From NCBI GenBank assembly GCA_015067025.1, contig SVNC01000003.1:26383-90382 (forward strand): a stretch of DNA of 64,000 nt, written 5' to 3'. This document shows, one piece after another, positions 47,601 to 55,733 of the stretch. How positions within the stretch are numbered: position 1 is the stretch's first letter; every line of letters starts with the position of its first letter. The translations under genes and the position numbers were made by a program. The notes under the pieces are model-generated. The model was not told the origin of the DNA and did not search any database. It saw only the letters and a list, made by a program, of their open reading frames with translations. This stretch comes from Oscillospiraceae bacterium (lineage in GTDB: Bacteria; Bacillota; Clostridia; Oscillospirales; Ruminococcaceae).

Positions 47601-49792
47601 CTCTTTCAGATACTGAACTTGCAAAATTCACACCTGAGCTTAACCTTACAAACTTCTCTGTAATGATTCCTGATGATTATAAGGATAAGACTCTGACAAT
47701 TACTTTCTATACAAGAATAGTAACTGACGCTGAAACTATAACAAATAAGCTTTATATAAGGCAGAACGGCTCTGAAGACAAGATCCAGCACTCAAGCAGT
47801 AACGCTGTAGATACAGATGATTACAACTACAGTGCAGGTGCAAGTACATCACCTAACCCCAAGATCATAATCAACAAAAAGGATCTTGTAACAGGCAATA
47901 TGCTCCCCGGTGTTAAGTTTACCGCTTCCTACACATATCTTGGCAGAGAGCTTACAAAGACCGCCACCTCAAACGAAAGCGGTATAGCATATCTTACAAA
48001 CCTTCCTAAGGATACGCTTATCACCTTTACGGAAGAAGCAACTGTAGACGGCTATGTGCGTTACCCCAAGCAGTACAAGGTCGTATTCTTAGCAAACACT
48101 GAGATTGAAGATTACGACAATGACGTTCATTGTATCGACACAAAGACAACCACAAAGCCTCAGTTTACCACTGATATCAGCAACCGCCCGGTTGGCGTTC
48201 CCGCAGTACCCGAAGAAGTGATTCTTTTTAAGAATTTTGATGATACCGATTTTGGCAATATGTCTACATCAGAAATGCAGTCAATTCTCGGCAACACAGA
48301 ATTCACTATCTACTCTGATGCAGAATGTACAAATGCTGTAGCAACCGAATCTCTCAGCTGGGATAGCCAGAGAAAGCAGGCTTACGTAAAGTTTGATTCT
48401 CTTGAAACCGCAGATACGTATTACTACGTCAAAGAAACAAAGACAGCTGCAGGCTATAAGATAAGCGACAAAATATTCAAAGTATCCGTTGATGAAGACG
48501 GTATCGTAAGCTATGACTCAAACGGCACTTTAGTTTCCACATATCCTGTTTGTGTAAACGGAAAGAGCGATATTGAAAGCATAATAGCCTATAAGATCTA
48601 CCAGAATACTGATCTTTCAGCACTTTCAGAAGCACAGAGAAACAGCATTCTCTACCGCACAGAGTTTATGCTTTACAGCGACTCGACTTATACGAATGCG
48701 GTGTTTACAGATGGTATCGTTCCTGCATGGGATAGTGTAAATAACAAAGCAACACTTACAATATCCAGCGGTGTAGAAACAGGCAAGACCTATTACTTAA
48801 AGGAAACAAAGTCGCCTTCCATTTATAAGATCAGTGATACTGTTATCACAATAACAGTAAACGATGATGGTTCTATCACATATTACGAAAACAACGATGA
48901 ATTAACAGGTGCTCCTGTATTCGAAAACATTCTTAAAGTAATCGGACCTGTTACGCTTGAAAAGACCTACGAGGACACTGTTCTCAGCACAATGACTGAA
49001 GCTGACAGAAATGAAATCCTTAACGGTACAGTATTTACCCTTTACGGTAACGAAGAACTTTCAATGGTTATCGGCACAGCATCTCCTGTATGGAATGGCA
49101 ACAAGGCTGTAGTAACATTTACAGATAGCCTTGCTCCCGATTATACCTATTATCTGAAGGAAACAACAGCTCCTGACGGATATGTAAAGAGCGAAAATAT
49201 CTATAAGTGCGTAATTGACGAAGATGGTGCGGTTACTTATTATAACGGTAATGAAGCAATCGACAGTATCGTGTGCGTAAATGACAGGGAAGAAGCTCCT
49301 GTAACAACTCCTGCTCCTGAGACAACTCCTGCTCCCGAGACGACGACTGAGCCTGAGGAAACTCCTGCTCCTGAAACGACAACAGAGCCTGAGGAAACTC
49401 CTGCTCCTGAAACTACTACAGAGCCTGAGGAAACTCCTGCTCCTGAAACTACTACAGAGCCTGAGGAAACTCCTGCTCCTGAAACTACTACAGAGCCTGA
49501 GGAAACTCCCGCTCCCGAGACGACAACAGAGCCGGAGGAAACTCCTGCTCCTGAAACTACTACAGAGCCTGAGGAAACTCCCGCTCCCGAGACGACAACA
49601 GAGCCTGAGGAAACTCCTGCTCCTGAAACGACTACAACCAATTCAGATTTAACAGGCGGCGACAGCATAACCGATGACGGCTCATCTTCGGATAACCCCA
49701 ACACAGGTAGCAGACTTGCAGGATCTGCTGCGATAGTTGCACTTTTATCTGCAGGTATTATCTGCATCGCATCAAAGCGAAAGGAAAACTGA
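44681..49792 (+). CDS. Giant cell-wall adhesin with isopeptide-type domains and NPNTG sorting signal
   Basis: A 1703-residue surface protein. Signal peptide at about 1-34. Residues about 250-1050 hold at least four collagen-binding-like beta domains, each opening with phrases such as KQINWTITIN, TQTWTMNVN, TASWKLVVN and IIKWTCTFN. One SpaA-like prealbumin domain follows at about 1065-1165 (IIINKKDLVTGNMLPGVKFT). Three related repeats lie at about 1180-1290, 1300-1410 and 1420-1535, each with YYVKET or YYLKET, the Glu of likely Lys-Asn isopeptide bonds. A Thr/Pro/Glu stalk of eight 12-residue repeats comes next, then NPNTG (1672-1676), a hydrophobic helix and KRKEN. It would be anchored to peptidoglycan by a sortase (not in the window) and project a domain rod for adhesion. 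Confidence 0.9.
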   Translation: MFKKIVSFLTATALTIQCLCIGNLLPDNAVTASAEKLSSTHIDTTASSDYITGIDVSVSDTANSGQFVLNVNANPLGFEGYAPTDPILVFYHKLVNTYLSEYLVDGEMPDPESLTQEKLSEIMNKAKNAITSDPELSATEKFMTYTFYMPKKADVTNADSTEGTPADVLISCVSGKDIPYIGTNIRMGEYTIEDTGSQYKITISLDNSALWANPKSFNFIVGMNLNGAETDVEDVKLGSSGDVIEIDAYVEAPVPPEDKNTVADNFNVQKSSTVNNDNGTVTYTITANALNGATLAGKTITDLGPDNLTSFTLTSIKKGDNNISAINNGLSYTFPSDSTETTASFELTYKIKSGAIGNYIQNNGFYLGTHNKVNLTDSANPDINRSADAWNGLSSQFMSKGGHIDGTDNKQINWTITINTKYVCADNIYLVDYLNNIHEYIPDSLKVNGSSAALSGSAPVASSLSALVVNPDGTVSVDTNKVLVNGTGDSATEGFVIKLSDFGNPADLTAGGVITVTYSTKLKDGLNASELAAANGGYITYNNSSELIADHIYYGENTKADATEFDGEIKRDSSISVNAVPFEKFTASYVSKTQTQTWTMNVNPKFDTPSDKAIIVDTLPESLAFPEGAILTGTVYNKDGSSTAISFTRVDSTAPADASVEQYKYYVDGNKITIGLGAVATTEKVSVVLSTKVVDGELFANFNDWQGSKGITNTAAVKTQNGGIWAEKSASATTWVGSHTFEKQVASNYDVDKGTASWKLVVNANCLPIEGLKLTEVLPDGMTLESVDKILIHDAEHIYDWGSPMDTPLAAITPSVSDTSVTSGSDTISWSVTETAGATYGGETVTFSFNGSNISENRYEIYLTTKATDEVKKTELGNGTNYYFTNNAKLTGEIYDEPMDFTKQAQVNANYNRTDKTGSIVAGREDIIKWTCTFNKDKVDMSDIWLVDDLEAVGLELVLDSELFKFTIESDGSPLSDTELAKFTPELNLTNFSVMIPDDYKDKTLTITFYTRIVTDAETITNKLYIRQNGSEDKIQHSSSNAVDTDDYNYSAGASTSPNPKIIINKKDLVTGNMLPGVKFTASYTYLGRELTKTATSNESGIAYLTNLPKDTLITFTEEATVDGYVRYPKQYKVVFLANTEIEDYDNDVHCIDTKTTTKPQFTTDISNRPVGVPAVPEEVILFKNFDDTDFGNMSTSEMQSILGNTEFTIYSDAECTNAVATESLSWDSQRKQAYVKFDSLETADTYYYVKETKTAAGYKISDKIFKVSVDEDGIVSYDSNGTLVSTYPVCVNGKSDIESIIAYKIYQNTDLSALSEAQRNSILYRTEFMLYSDSTYTNAVFTDGIVPAWDSVNNKATLTISSGVETGKTYYLKETKSPSIYKISDTVITITVNDDGSITYYENNDELTGAPVFENILKVIGPVTLEKTYEDTVLSTMTEADRNEILNGTVFTLYGNEELSMVIGTASPVWNGNKAVVTFTDSLAPDYTYYLKETTAPDGYVKSENIYKCVIDEDGAVTYYNGNEAIDSIVCVNDREEAPVTTPAPETTPAPETTTEPEETPAPETTTEPEETPAPETTTEPEETPAPETTTEPEETPAPETTTEPEETPAPETTTEPEETPAPETTTEPEETPAPETTTEPEETPAPETTTTNSDLTGGDSITDDGSSSDNPNTGSRLAGSAAIVALLSAGIICIASKRKEN
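49337..49624 (+). repeat. Eight in-frame 36-bp tandem repeats (adhesin stalk)
   Basis: Each unit encodes ETTTEPEETPAP. Third-position variants alternate: units 3 and 4 are identical, units 5 and 7 share CCCGCTCCC, and units 6 and 8 share GAGACGACAACAGAGCC with a single change. This suggests block duplication. Copy number is likely to vary between strains. Confidence 0.92.
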
Positions 49793-49831
49793 TAAAACTC
49801 TTTATCAGCTAATATGAATTATCACTAAATA

Positions 49832-49868
49832 AAAAGCGACTCCTGACTATATGTCAGAGGTCGCTTTT
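49832..49868 (+). terminator. Terminator of the adhesin gene
   Basis: AAAAGCGAC..CTGAC pairs with GTCAG..GTCGCTTTT, then CTTG. A small stem CTGATAAA/TTTATCAG also overlaps the stop codon at 49789-49808. Confidence 0.75.
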
Positions 49869-49887
49869 CTTGTTATGTGAGCAAAAC

Positions 49888-49919
49888 AAACCGGGATAAT
49901 ACTATCCCGGTTTTCTTTT
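49888..49919 (-). terminator. Terminator of the polysaccharide deacetylase gene
   Basis: AAACCGGGATA/TATCCCGGTTT stem (49888-49898, 49903-49913). A T-run follows on the plus strand and a GTTTTGC tail on the minus strand, so it may work in both directions between the convergent genes. Confidence 0.7.
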
Positions 49920-51032
49920 TTACACCTCTTCGGGCACTATTACAATTCCATCCTTATCGGAAACTATAGTCTGCTCGGTCTGTGGTAACGTAGTTTCAGG
50001 CGTTGAGTCTGAAACTATCGGCGTTTCCTTTTCATAGATCGCATCCTTAAGCTTTGTAAGGGCTGTCTGAAGCTCTTCTTCATTCATCCCCTGAATAGCT
50101 GATATCTGCTCTGAGGTCAGCAAGTTCATCATTTTCTGCATAAATTCAGTACTAATACCGTTTTCGATAAAGCTTTCAACATCTGCTACGGTAAGATTAT
50201 CAGCTAACGTATCAAAGGCTGAATTTAAGACCTCGTTATTGCTGAAGATCATCGTATCCTTTGCTTCGCCGAGGTCGCATTGCTTCCCTGTGCCGTCAAT
50301 AGAATAATTCTCTTTGTAGATAAGCTCTGATACCTTGCAGAATTCAAAGCCCTGCTCCTTAAGGCTTTTGAGCACCTCGGGGAGTGCTTTCGTAGTGTTT
50401 TCAAGATCGTTATGGAAAAGAAGGATAGAGCCTGATGAAATATTTTTTGTTGTACGCTCTATGATCATTTCGGGAGAAGGCTTATTCCAGTCGATACTAT
50501 CCACGTTCCACTGGATAGAAAACATACCGATACCTTCAATAGTAGTTACTAACTTATCGTCATACTCTCCGTAGGGAGAACGGTAAAGTGCAGGCTTTTC
50601 CCCTGTCAGCATTTCGATCTTCTTATTGCAGTTTTGGGTATCATCAATAAGATCATTGAGATTCATTCCCTTTACGTGAGGGTGTTTGTCAGAATGATTT
50701 TGTATCTCGTGACCTGCATTATAAAGCTTTTTAACGTCCTCGGGGTATTTGTCGCAGAATTCTCCCGTTACAAAGAAGGTAGCCTTTACGTTTTCCCTTG
50801 CAAGTATGCTGATAAGCTCATCGGTATTACTGTTTGCCCAGGCACAGTCAAAGGTTATGCTGATCTTGTTATCCGCTCTGTCAACTGAGTATATAGGTAG
50901 CTTAAGTCCTGCCGCACTGGTGCTTATTGAAGACATAATTGCAAATATACCTATGGCGATACCTGTTATCAGTACTAAAATGAACATTATTGCTCTTATA
51001 AGCTTACGCTTTGTCATTGTCATTACGAACAT
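49920..51032 (-). CDS. Membrane-anchored polysaccharide deacetylase
   Basis: A 370-residue protein. After a short basic start there is one hydrophobic segment (about 12-35) that anchors it outside the membrane. A NodB domain follows (about 50-240): ISITFDCAWANSNTDELISI, NHSDKHPHVKGM (metal-binding His-x3-His), YRSPYGEYDDK and ILLFHNDLEN. The motif reads TFDCAW where most have TFDDGP or, in the PdaA/PdaB group, TFDxxW, so it belongs to the latter. It probably removes N-acetyl groups from peptidoglycan glycans. The C-terminal 120 residues are extra and of unknown role. The start at 51032 follows GGAGGAAATTACA; a longer frame upstream lacks a site. Confidence 0.85.
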   Translation of the reverse strand: MFVMTMTKRKLIRAIMFILVLITGIAIGIFAIMSSISTSAAGLKLPIYSVDRADNKISITFDCAWANSNTDELISILARENVKATFFVTGEFCDKYPEDVKKLYNAGHEIQNHSDKHPHVKGMNLNDLIDDTQNCNKKIEMLTGEKPALYRSPYGEYDDKLVTTIEGIGMFSIQWNVDSIDWNKPSPEMIIERTTKNISSGSILLFHNDLENTTKALPEVLKSLKEQGFEFCKVSELIYKENYSIDGTGKQCDLGEAKDTMIFSNNEVLNSAFDTLADNLTVADVESFIENGISTEFMQKMMNLLTSEQISAIQGMNEEELQTALTKLKDAIYEKETPIVSDSTPETTLPQTEQTIVSDKDGIVIVPEEV

Positions 51033-51101
51033 TGTAATTTCCTCCGTATTTTTTACTGGTAAATTATATGTCCGTGTTTTAAAAATAATTCGTCCGAAAG
51101 T

Positions 51102-51143
51102 AAATTTTACCCGATAAACTATAAAGTTTATCGGGTAAAATTT
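51102..51143 (-). terminator. Terminator after pyrB
   Basis: 19-base perfect stem (51102-51120 with 51125-51143), core ACCCGATAAACT, with the last arm overlapping the pyrB stop codon. TTTACTTTCGG follows on the minus strand. Confidence 0.85.
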
Positions 51144-52221
51144 ATTCAAGTAATAATCTCTCGTCACAGAATTCACATTCCAATATATCGCCTGCCGCTT
51201 TAAAAGCGTGAGGAAGATAGGTTTCCGTACCTGTGATACACTTTTTATTATGACAGCACACGTCCTTATTGACGTAGCCTGAGGTTAAAGGCTGGGCTGA
51301 AAGCTCACCTTCAAGCATACTGATGATAAGCGCCATTCTTGCATAGACACCGTTTGCCGCTTGTCTGAAATATAAAGCTCTGGGGTCATCATCCACCTCT
51401 ATTGTTATTTCATCTACTCTCGGCAGAGGATGAAGTACTATCATATCAGAGGACGCTTTTTTCATCTTCTTTGTATCAAGTACGTATATATTCTTCTGCT
51501 TTTCGTACTCTTCTTCGCTGGCAAAACGTTCCTTCTGAATTCTTGTCATATAAAGAATATCAAGCTCACCTATAGCTTCTTCTATAGTTGAAACTTCTTT
51601 ATATTCACATCCTCTTGCTCTTAAGATATCCTTGATGTAGGACGGGAGAGCAAGTTCTTCAGAAGAAATAAGTATAAACTTGTTGTTCTGATATTTTGAT
51701 AAGGCTTTTAAAAGCGAATGTACTGTTCTGCCGTAGCGAAGGTCACCGCAAAGACCTACCGTAAGATTATCAAGTCTTCCCTTTTCGCTCATAAGGGTTA
51801 CAAGGTCTGTAAGTGTCTGCGTAGGATGAAGGTGTCCGCCGTCGCCTGCATTTATTACAGGACAATCAGCGGTAAGTGCCGCCGCCTTTACACTTCCTTC
51901 AAGAGGATGACGGATAACCATTATATCAGCGTAAGAGCTTACTACCTTTGTGGTATCCTTTAAATTTTCTCCCTTTGCAACAGATGACGTTGAGGGATTG
52001 TCGAAGCCTATGATAGTTCCGCCAAGGCGGAGCATTGCCGTCTGAAAGCTCATCTGTGTTCTTGTTGAAGGCTCGAAGAATAACGTAGCCATTATCTTAC
52101 CCTTGCACTTTTCTGAATATGCGGCAGGGTCTTTTTTTATTGTTGTACCAAGCTCAACTATCTTATTAAGCTCAGGGACTGTGTAATCATCAAGATCAAT
52201 GAGATGACTGTAGTTGCTCAT
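51142..52221 (-). CDS. pyrB: Aspartate carbamoyltransferase with C-terminal PyrI-like zinc module
   Basis: A 359-residue enzyme making N-carbamoyl-aspartate in pyrimidine synthesis. Residues 1 to about 310 are a full catalytic chain: FFEPSTRTQMSFQTAMLRLG (carbamoyl-phosphate loop), NAGDGGHLHPTQTLTDLVTL and LHPLPRVDEI. The last 45 residues add CCHNKKC...CEFC, matching the C-x4-C...C-x2-C zinc site of the PyrI regulatory chain, without its nucleotide-binding allosteric domain. The fused piece may hold catalytic trimers together. The gene overlaps the sugar-transferase gene end by 4 bases. No pyrI or other pyr gene lies nearby. Confidence 0.92.
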   Translation of the reverse strand: MSNYSHLIDLDDYTVPELNKIVELGTTIKKDPAAYSEKCKGKIMATLFFEPSTRTQMSFQTAMLRLGGTIIGFDNPSTSSVAKGENLKDTTKVVSSYADIMVIRHPLEGSVKAAALTADCPVINAGDGGHLHPTQTLTDLVTLMSEKGRLDNLTVGLCGDLRYGRTVHSLLKALSKYQNNKFILISSEELALPSYIKDILRARGCEYKEVSTIEEAIGELDILYMTRIQKERFASEEEYEKQKNIYVLDTKKMKKASSDMIVLHPLPRVDEITIEVDDDPRALYFRQAANGVYARMALIISMLEGELSAQPLTSGYVNKDVCCHNKKCITGTETYLPHAFKAAGDILECEFCDERLLLE

Positions 52222-53630
52222 TTGATTTCTTCCTTTTCTTTTTTAGTGTCTGTCTTGCTTTCGCCCTTTTGAATAGGTGTGATATATCCTTCCTTTATAC
52301 CCTCGGTACTTTCATCAGGCATAAAGATGATTTTAACGGTTTTCAGTATAAGGAGAATATCCTTTGCAATGCTGTAACGCTCGATATACATAAGGTCAAG
52401 CTTTAACTTGTCATAGGGAGTGGTATTATATTTTCCGACTACCTGAGCATTACCGGTAAGACCAGCCTTTACTTTAAGGCGGAAGCTGAATTCAGGCATT
52501 TCCTTTTCATACTGCTCTGATATTTCAGGTCGCTCAGGACGAGGTCCTACCACCGACATATCACCTTTAAAGATATTGAAGAGCTGAGGCAATTCGTCAA
52601 AGCGTATCTTTCTGATTATCTTACCAACGGGTGTCACTCGGCTGTCATTACTGCTTGCAAGTCTTGCCACGCCGTCACTTTCGGCATTTACCACCATACT
52701 GCGGAATTTTAAAAGCTTGAACACCTTTCCGCCTATTGTAAGTCTTTCCTGCTTATAAAGCACAGGACCTTTATCACAAAGCTTTATCGCTATAGCAGTC
52801 GCAAGCATAAAGGGGGACGCAATTATTATTCCTATTGACGACAAGAAAATATCAAAGGCACGCTTTATTACTCGTTGCTCTATGCCAAGTCCGTAGTTTT
52901 TTGACAATATCAGCGGAGTATCGAAAAGTTCCATAGTATCGCCGCCGCGAACGATTATATCGGAAATTTTAGGTACAAGATAAGTTCTTATTGAATTTTT
53001 AAAGCAGAACTTTAAAATATCATTTCTTATTTCATTCGGAGTATCACAGATAGCCACACCGTCAAATTCCATAATTCTGCTTGTGATGTACCGAAAACCT
53101 TCATCCACGCTTATCATTTCAACAATATTGTACTTATCGGTTCTTGTACTGAGCTTGCTTACAAGATTTCTTGCAGGAGCTTCAAGTCCGTATATTACAA
53201 CAAGGTTTTTGGCTGGGTAGAGGTTTCTTATAATATATCCGCTGACCTTTGCCCAAATTACTATTACAAGCACCTGGAAGATCATACCGAACAAAAGCGG
53301 TACGGGGCTTAACATCTGTCTTGCGATAAGAGATATCTGGAAATAGGTGATAACGTTTGTACAGAAGGTCGCAAGCACCTGCGACACTATTATGTCTCCC
53401 GTTTTATGAGAGCCAATTTTAAGACCCTTGTATACCTTTGAGAAAACGTAGAGTATTACAAGATAAAGCCCGAATAAAAGCCAGTTACCCTTCTGAAAAA
53501 AGGCAAACTGCATACGGTCGTTATAGAAGTTTATCCATATAATACCAAAGGTTGACGTTTCCCAGGTGAGCAAAACCAAAGCATCTACTATAAGTGCTAA
53601 TCGTTTGTATTTTTCCTTCATCTGATTCAA
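52218..53630 (-). CDS. Polyprenyl-phosphate sugar-1-phosphate transferase
   Basis: A 470-residue membrane enzyme of the WbaP/CpsE type, which starts exopolysaccharide repeat units by moving a sugar phosphate to undecaprenyl phosphate. Four to five N-terminal hydrophobic segments span about 12-130. A Rossmann-like CoA-binding-type middle region includes NLVVIYGLEAPARNLVSKLS. The C-terminal Bac_transf domain has KRAFDIFLSSIGIIIASPFM, LLKFRSMVVNAE, RKIRFDELPQLFNIFKGDMS and VGPRPERPEI. The start is TTG at 53630 with AAGGA 9 bases upstream; an ATG four codons later lacks a site. No other polysaccharide genes sit beside it. Confidence 0.9.
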   Translation of the reverse strand: MNQMKEKYKRLALIVDALVLLTWETSTFGIIWINFYNDRMQFAFFQKGNWLLFGLYLVILYVFSKVYKGLKIGSHKTGDIIVSQVLATFCTNVITYFQISLIARQMLSPVPLLFGMIFQVLVIVIWAKVSGYIIRNLYPAKNLVVIYGLEAPARNLVSKLSTRTDKYNIVEMISVDEGFRYITSRIMEFDGVAICDTPNEIRNDILKFCFKNSIRTYLVPKISDIIVRGGDTMELFDTPLILSKNYGLGIEQRVIKRAFDIFLSSIGIIIASPFMLATAIAIKLCDKGPVLYKQERLTIGGKVFKLLKFRSMVVNAESDGVARLASSNDSRVTPVGKIIRKIRFDELPQLFNIFKGDMSVVGPRPERPEISEQYEKEMPEFSFRLKVKAGLTGNAQVVGKYNTTPYDKLKLDLMYIERYSIAKDILLILKTVKIIFMPDESTEGIKEGYITPIQKGESKTDTKKEKEEIK

Positions 53631-53670
53631 TATGGCACATCCTTAAAAATTGTAATTCATAATCGATATT

Positions 53671-53699
53671 AGTATAACATAATTCGGGACAATAATCAA
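53671..53699 (-). promoter_or_regulatory. Promoter of the sugar-transferase/pyrB transcript
   Basis: Minus strand TTGATT (53694-53699), 17-base spacer, TATACT (53671-53676). Confidence 0.72.
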
Positions 53700-53800
53700 G
53701 TATCCGACACTCGTTTATAGTGAAATTAAAATGAAAAAACAGGGTATAAATTTTCATCTGTTTTCATAGTCTTTATTAATAAACAAGGAGGGACAAGACT

Positions 53801-54556
53801 ATGGATTTTATAAGTACCGAAAACATTCTGCAAAAAGACAGAAATCTTATATACGAGCCTGACGCTGTATCTATCAGTGATAGCGAGGATGAAGATATAA
53901 AAGTATACCCCGAAAAAAACGAAGAAGCCATACTCCCTAATGCCTATTTTTTTGAGCCTCAGAGGATACGGATCAAAAAGGATAAGAGTTCTGCTTTGGA
54001 GATCATCCTTGCTTTATTCGCTATTATCGGATTTGTCTGTGGAACAATTTTCTGCGGTAGCTTTTTCAGTTTTCTTAGCGAAGCTTACTTAAGCGATTTT
54101 CTAAAAGACAAAATGCAAAACGGCTTTTTTTCCAATGCCTGTATTTCATTTTTTTCGATGTCGGCATTTGTTATAATCAGTTTTAGTGCAGGGCTTTCCT
54201 GCGTCGGTCAGCCGATAGCCTTTTTTATCCCTTTAATAAAATGTGTTGGCGGTGGTATAGCACTGGCTTCTTTCGTAAAGTGTTATGGACTTTTAAACGG
54301 ACTTTTGTCCTTTTGTGCCTTTGTATTACCTTCCTTTGCTATGGGAACTCTTATAACACTTTATATCTGTAGATGTGCAGTAAAAACTTCAAACAGATTA
54401 TTTTTATACGTGAGCGGAAAAAATACCGATGCAAGACCGGGAGAGTTTTACGGTGGATATCTTACAAAGGGTCTTATAGCTCTCGCAGGGTGCTTTATAG
54501 GAGGAATAATCGACGCTGTTATCACTTTTATTTGTAGTAATTTTTTTGTGATATAG
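53801..54556 (+). CDS. SpoIIM-like membrane protein
   Basis: A 251-residue protein. Residues 1-65 are hydrophilic and acidic. Then come about five hydrophobic segments (near 70-90, 108-132, 137-160, 170-195, 225-245). The pattern ISFSAGLSCVGQPIAFFIPL, then IKCVGGGIALASFVKCYG and VLPSFAMGTLITLYICR resembles the SpoIIM/DUF95 fold (G-S-x-x-G-x-P...K-G...G...P). SpoIIM acts in the septal peptidoglycan machinery during endospore engulfment. The match is by pattern only and the N-terminal extension is unusual. AACAAGGAGGGACAAGACT precedes the ATG. Confidence 0.5.
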   Translation: MDFISTENILQKDRNLIYEPDAVSISDSEDEDIKVYPEKNEEAILPNAYFFEPQRIRIKKDKSSALEIILALFAIIGFVCGTIFCGSFFSFLSEAYLSDFLKDKMQNGFFSNACISFFSMSAFVIISFSAGLSCVGQPIAFFIPLIKCVGGGIALASFVKCYGLLNGLLSFCAFVLPSFAMGTLITLYICRCAVKTSNRLFLYVSGKNTDARPGEFYGGYLTKGLIALAGCFIGGIIDAVITFICSNFFVI

Positions 54557-54585
54557 CAAAAAACATCCCCGCAACGCGGGGATGT
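54557..54585 (-). terminator. Terminator of the binding-protein gene
   Basis: ACATCCCCGC/GCGGGGATGT (54563-54572, 54576-54585), 3-base loop, with TTTTTT following on the minus strand. Confidence 0.9.
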
Positions 54586-54592
54586 CAGATAA

Positions 54593-55429
54593 TCAGTTTG
54601 TCTTTACTGTTGTGATGTCAGAGCCGAACCACTTTGTAGAGATTTCAGCGAGCTTGCCGTCCTTCTTCATTTCTACGAGTATCTTCTGTACCTCGTCACG
54701 AAGCTTCTGATCGTTCTTTCTGAAGCCGATAGCGTATTCTTCCTCTTCAAGACCTTCAGGGAGTACCTTTAAGTTCTTACCGGATGTCTTGATTTCGTAA
54801 TCAGCAACGATCTTATCTAAGAATACTGCTTCGCAAAGGCCCATTTCAAGCTGCTGTAAAGCTTCAACGTTTGTAGCGATAGCTGCTACCGTTATCGTGT
54901 CCTTGATCTCGCTCTTTTCTAAGATATCCTGAGCTGTAGAACCGTTCTGTACGGCAATCTTAGCTGTCTTTAAATCATCCATAGATGTTACCGTGCTGTC
55001 ACCCTTAACAACGAATACCATTGCATTCTTCATATAAGGATCGGAAAGATTCATCTTTTCAGCACGCTCAGGGCTTACGCTCATACCATTCCAGATGCAG
55101 TCGCACTTGCCTACGTCGAGGTCTGTTTCCTTAGTTTCCCAGTTGATAGGCTGCTTTACAAGCTCAACACCCATTCTCTTGCAAACTTCTTCTGCAACGT
55201 CGATGTCAAAACCTACGATCTGGTCGTTTTCGTCTGTGTAACCCATGGGCTTGAAAGTAGCGTCAAGACCTAAGATAAACTTGCCTGAATCCTTTACCTT
55301 CTGAAGAGAGTTATCCTCGGCTGTCTGAGATGTGCCTGATTCTGCAGGTGCTGATGAACAACCTGCAAAGCCGATTGTAGCTGTAAGTGCTAAAGCGGCT
55401 ACCATTGAAATAATACCTAACTTTTTCAT
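54593..55429 (-). CDS. Amino-acid-type ABC transporter substrate-binding lipoprotein
   Basis: A 278-residue lipoprotein with lipobox GFAGCSS (Cys near residue 24). The family 3 solute-binding domain includes GKFILGLDATFKPMGYTDEN, IVGFDIDVAEEVCKRMGVEL, WNGMSVSPERAEKMNLSDPY and AVQNGSTAQDILEK. Members capture polar amino acids such as cystine, glutamine or arginine. The permease and ATPase genes are not adjacent, so it is an orphan receptor here or uses a distant transporter. It has its own promoter with a TTTACT/TAATAT pair and terminator. Confidence 0.9.
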   Translation of the reverse strand: MKKLGIISMVAALALTATIGFAGCSSAPAESGTSQTAEDNSLQKVKDSGKFILGLDATFKPMGYTDENDQIVGFDIDVAEEVCKRMGVELVKQPINWETKETDLDVGKCDCIWNGMSVSPERAEKMNLSDPYMKNAMVFVVKGDSTVTSMDDLKTAKIAVQNGSTAQDILEKSEIKDTITVAAIATNVEALQQLEMGLCEAVFLDKIVADYEIKTSGKNLKVLPEGLEEEEYAIGFRKNDQKLRDEVQKILVEMKKDGKLAEISTKWFGSDITTVKTN

Positions 55430-55484
55430 AATTTTCCTTTCTTTTCTGCTAAAGCAGTCGTTTTATTTATTTGTTTCCTATGGT

Positions 55485-55513
55485 ATATTAACATAATTTT
55501 ATGGTAAAGTAAA
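55485..55513 (-). promoter_or_regulatory. Promoter of the binding-protein gene
   Basis: Minus strand TTTACT (55508-55513), 17-base spacer, TAATAT (55485-55490). The leader of about 50 bases contains a small hairpin CTGCTAAAGCAG near 55446-55457. Confidence 0.7.
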
Positions 55514-55622
55514 TACCTCGTTTTAAAATTCGGAAAAATAGCCAAAATAAAGCAATTTTACTTTTCTAAAGTATATATAAATACTACCGAAAACGAGCTT
55601 TTCTTCATATATTATATAAACT

Positions 55623-55731
55623 ACAGCGGGCTGTGCAGTGGCTTTTGCCCTTGAATTGCTGCACTCAGGCTTTACGTCCGCTGTGTTGATAACTTAAGAC
55701 CCATCGTTATTTTGACGATGGGCCTTGATTT
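55623..55731 (+). ncRNA. Candidate structured small RNA
   Basis: Between two leftward genes there is a rightward-oriented structured block. ACAGCGG (55623-55629) pairs with CCGCTGT (55678-55684), enclosing GTGCAG/CTGCAC (55633-55638, 55659-55664) and a short GGC-TTTT-GCC loop. It is followed by a hairpin with a T-run on the plus strand at 55696-55733. AT-rich TATTATATAAA just upstream could be a -10, but no good -35 is seen. No known RNA family is recognised. Confidence 0.4.
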
Positions 55732-55733
55732 TT
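55696..55733 (+). terminator. Hairpin terminator, rightward (possibly also for comF)
   Basis: CCCATCGT/ACGATGGG stem (55700-55707, 55715-55722), extended by AAG/CTT, then ATTTTTATT on the plus strand. On the minus strand the T-run is poor, which argues for a rightward transcript. Confidence 0.65.

Noticed and set aside
49337..49624. 36-bp repeats as a CRISPR array
   Set aside because: Units are directly adjacent with no unique spacers and encode a protein stalk in frame.
49240..49767. 175-codon minus-strand frame with repeats of VSGAGVSSGSVV type
   Set aside because: Antisense reading of the 36-bp repeats in the adhesin stalk; the repeat makes any open frame long.
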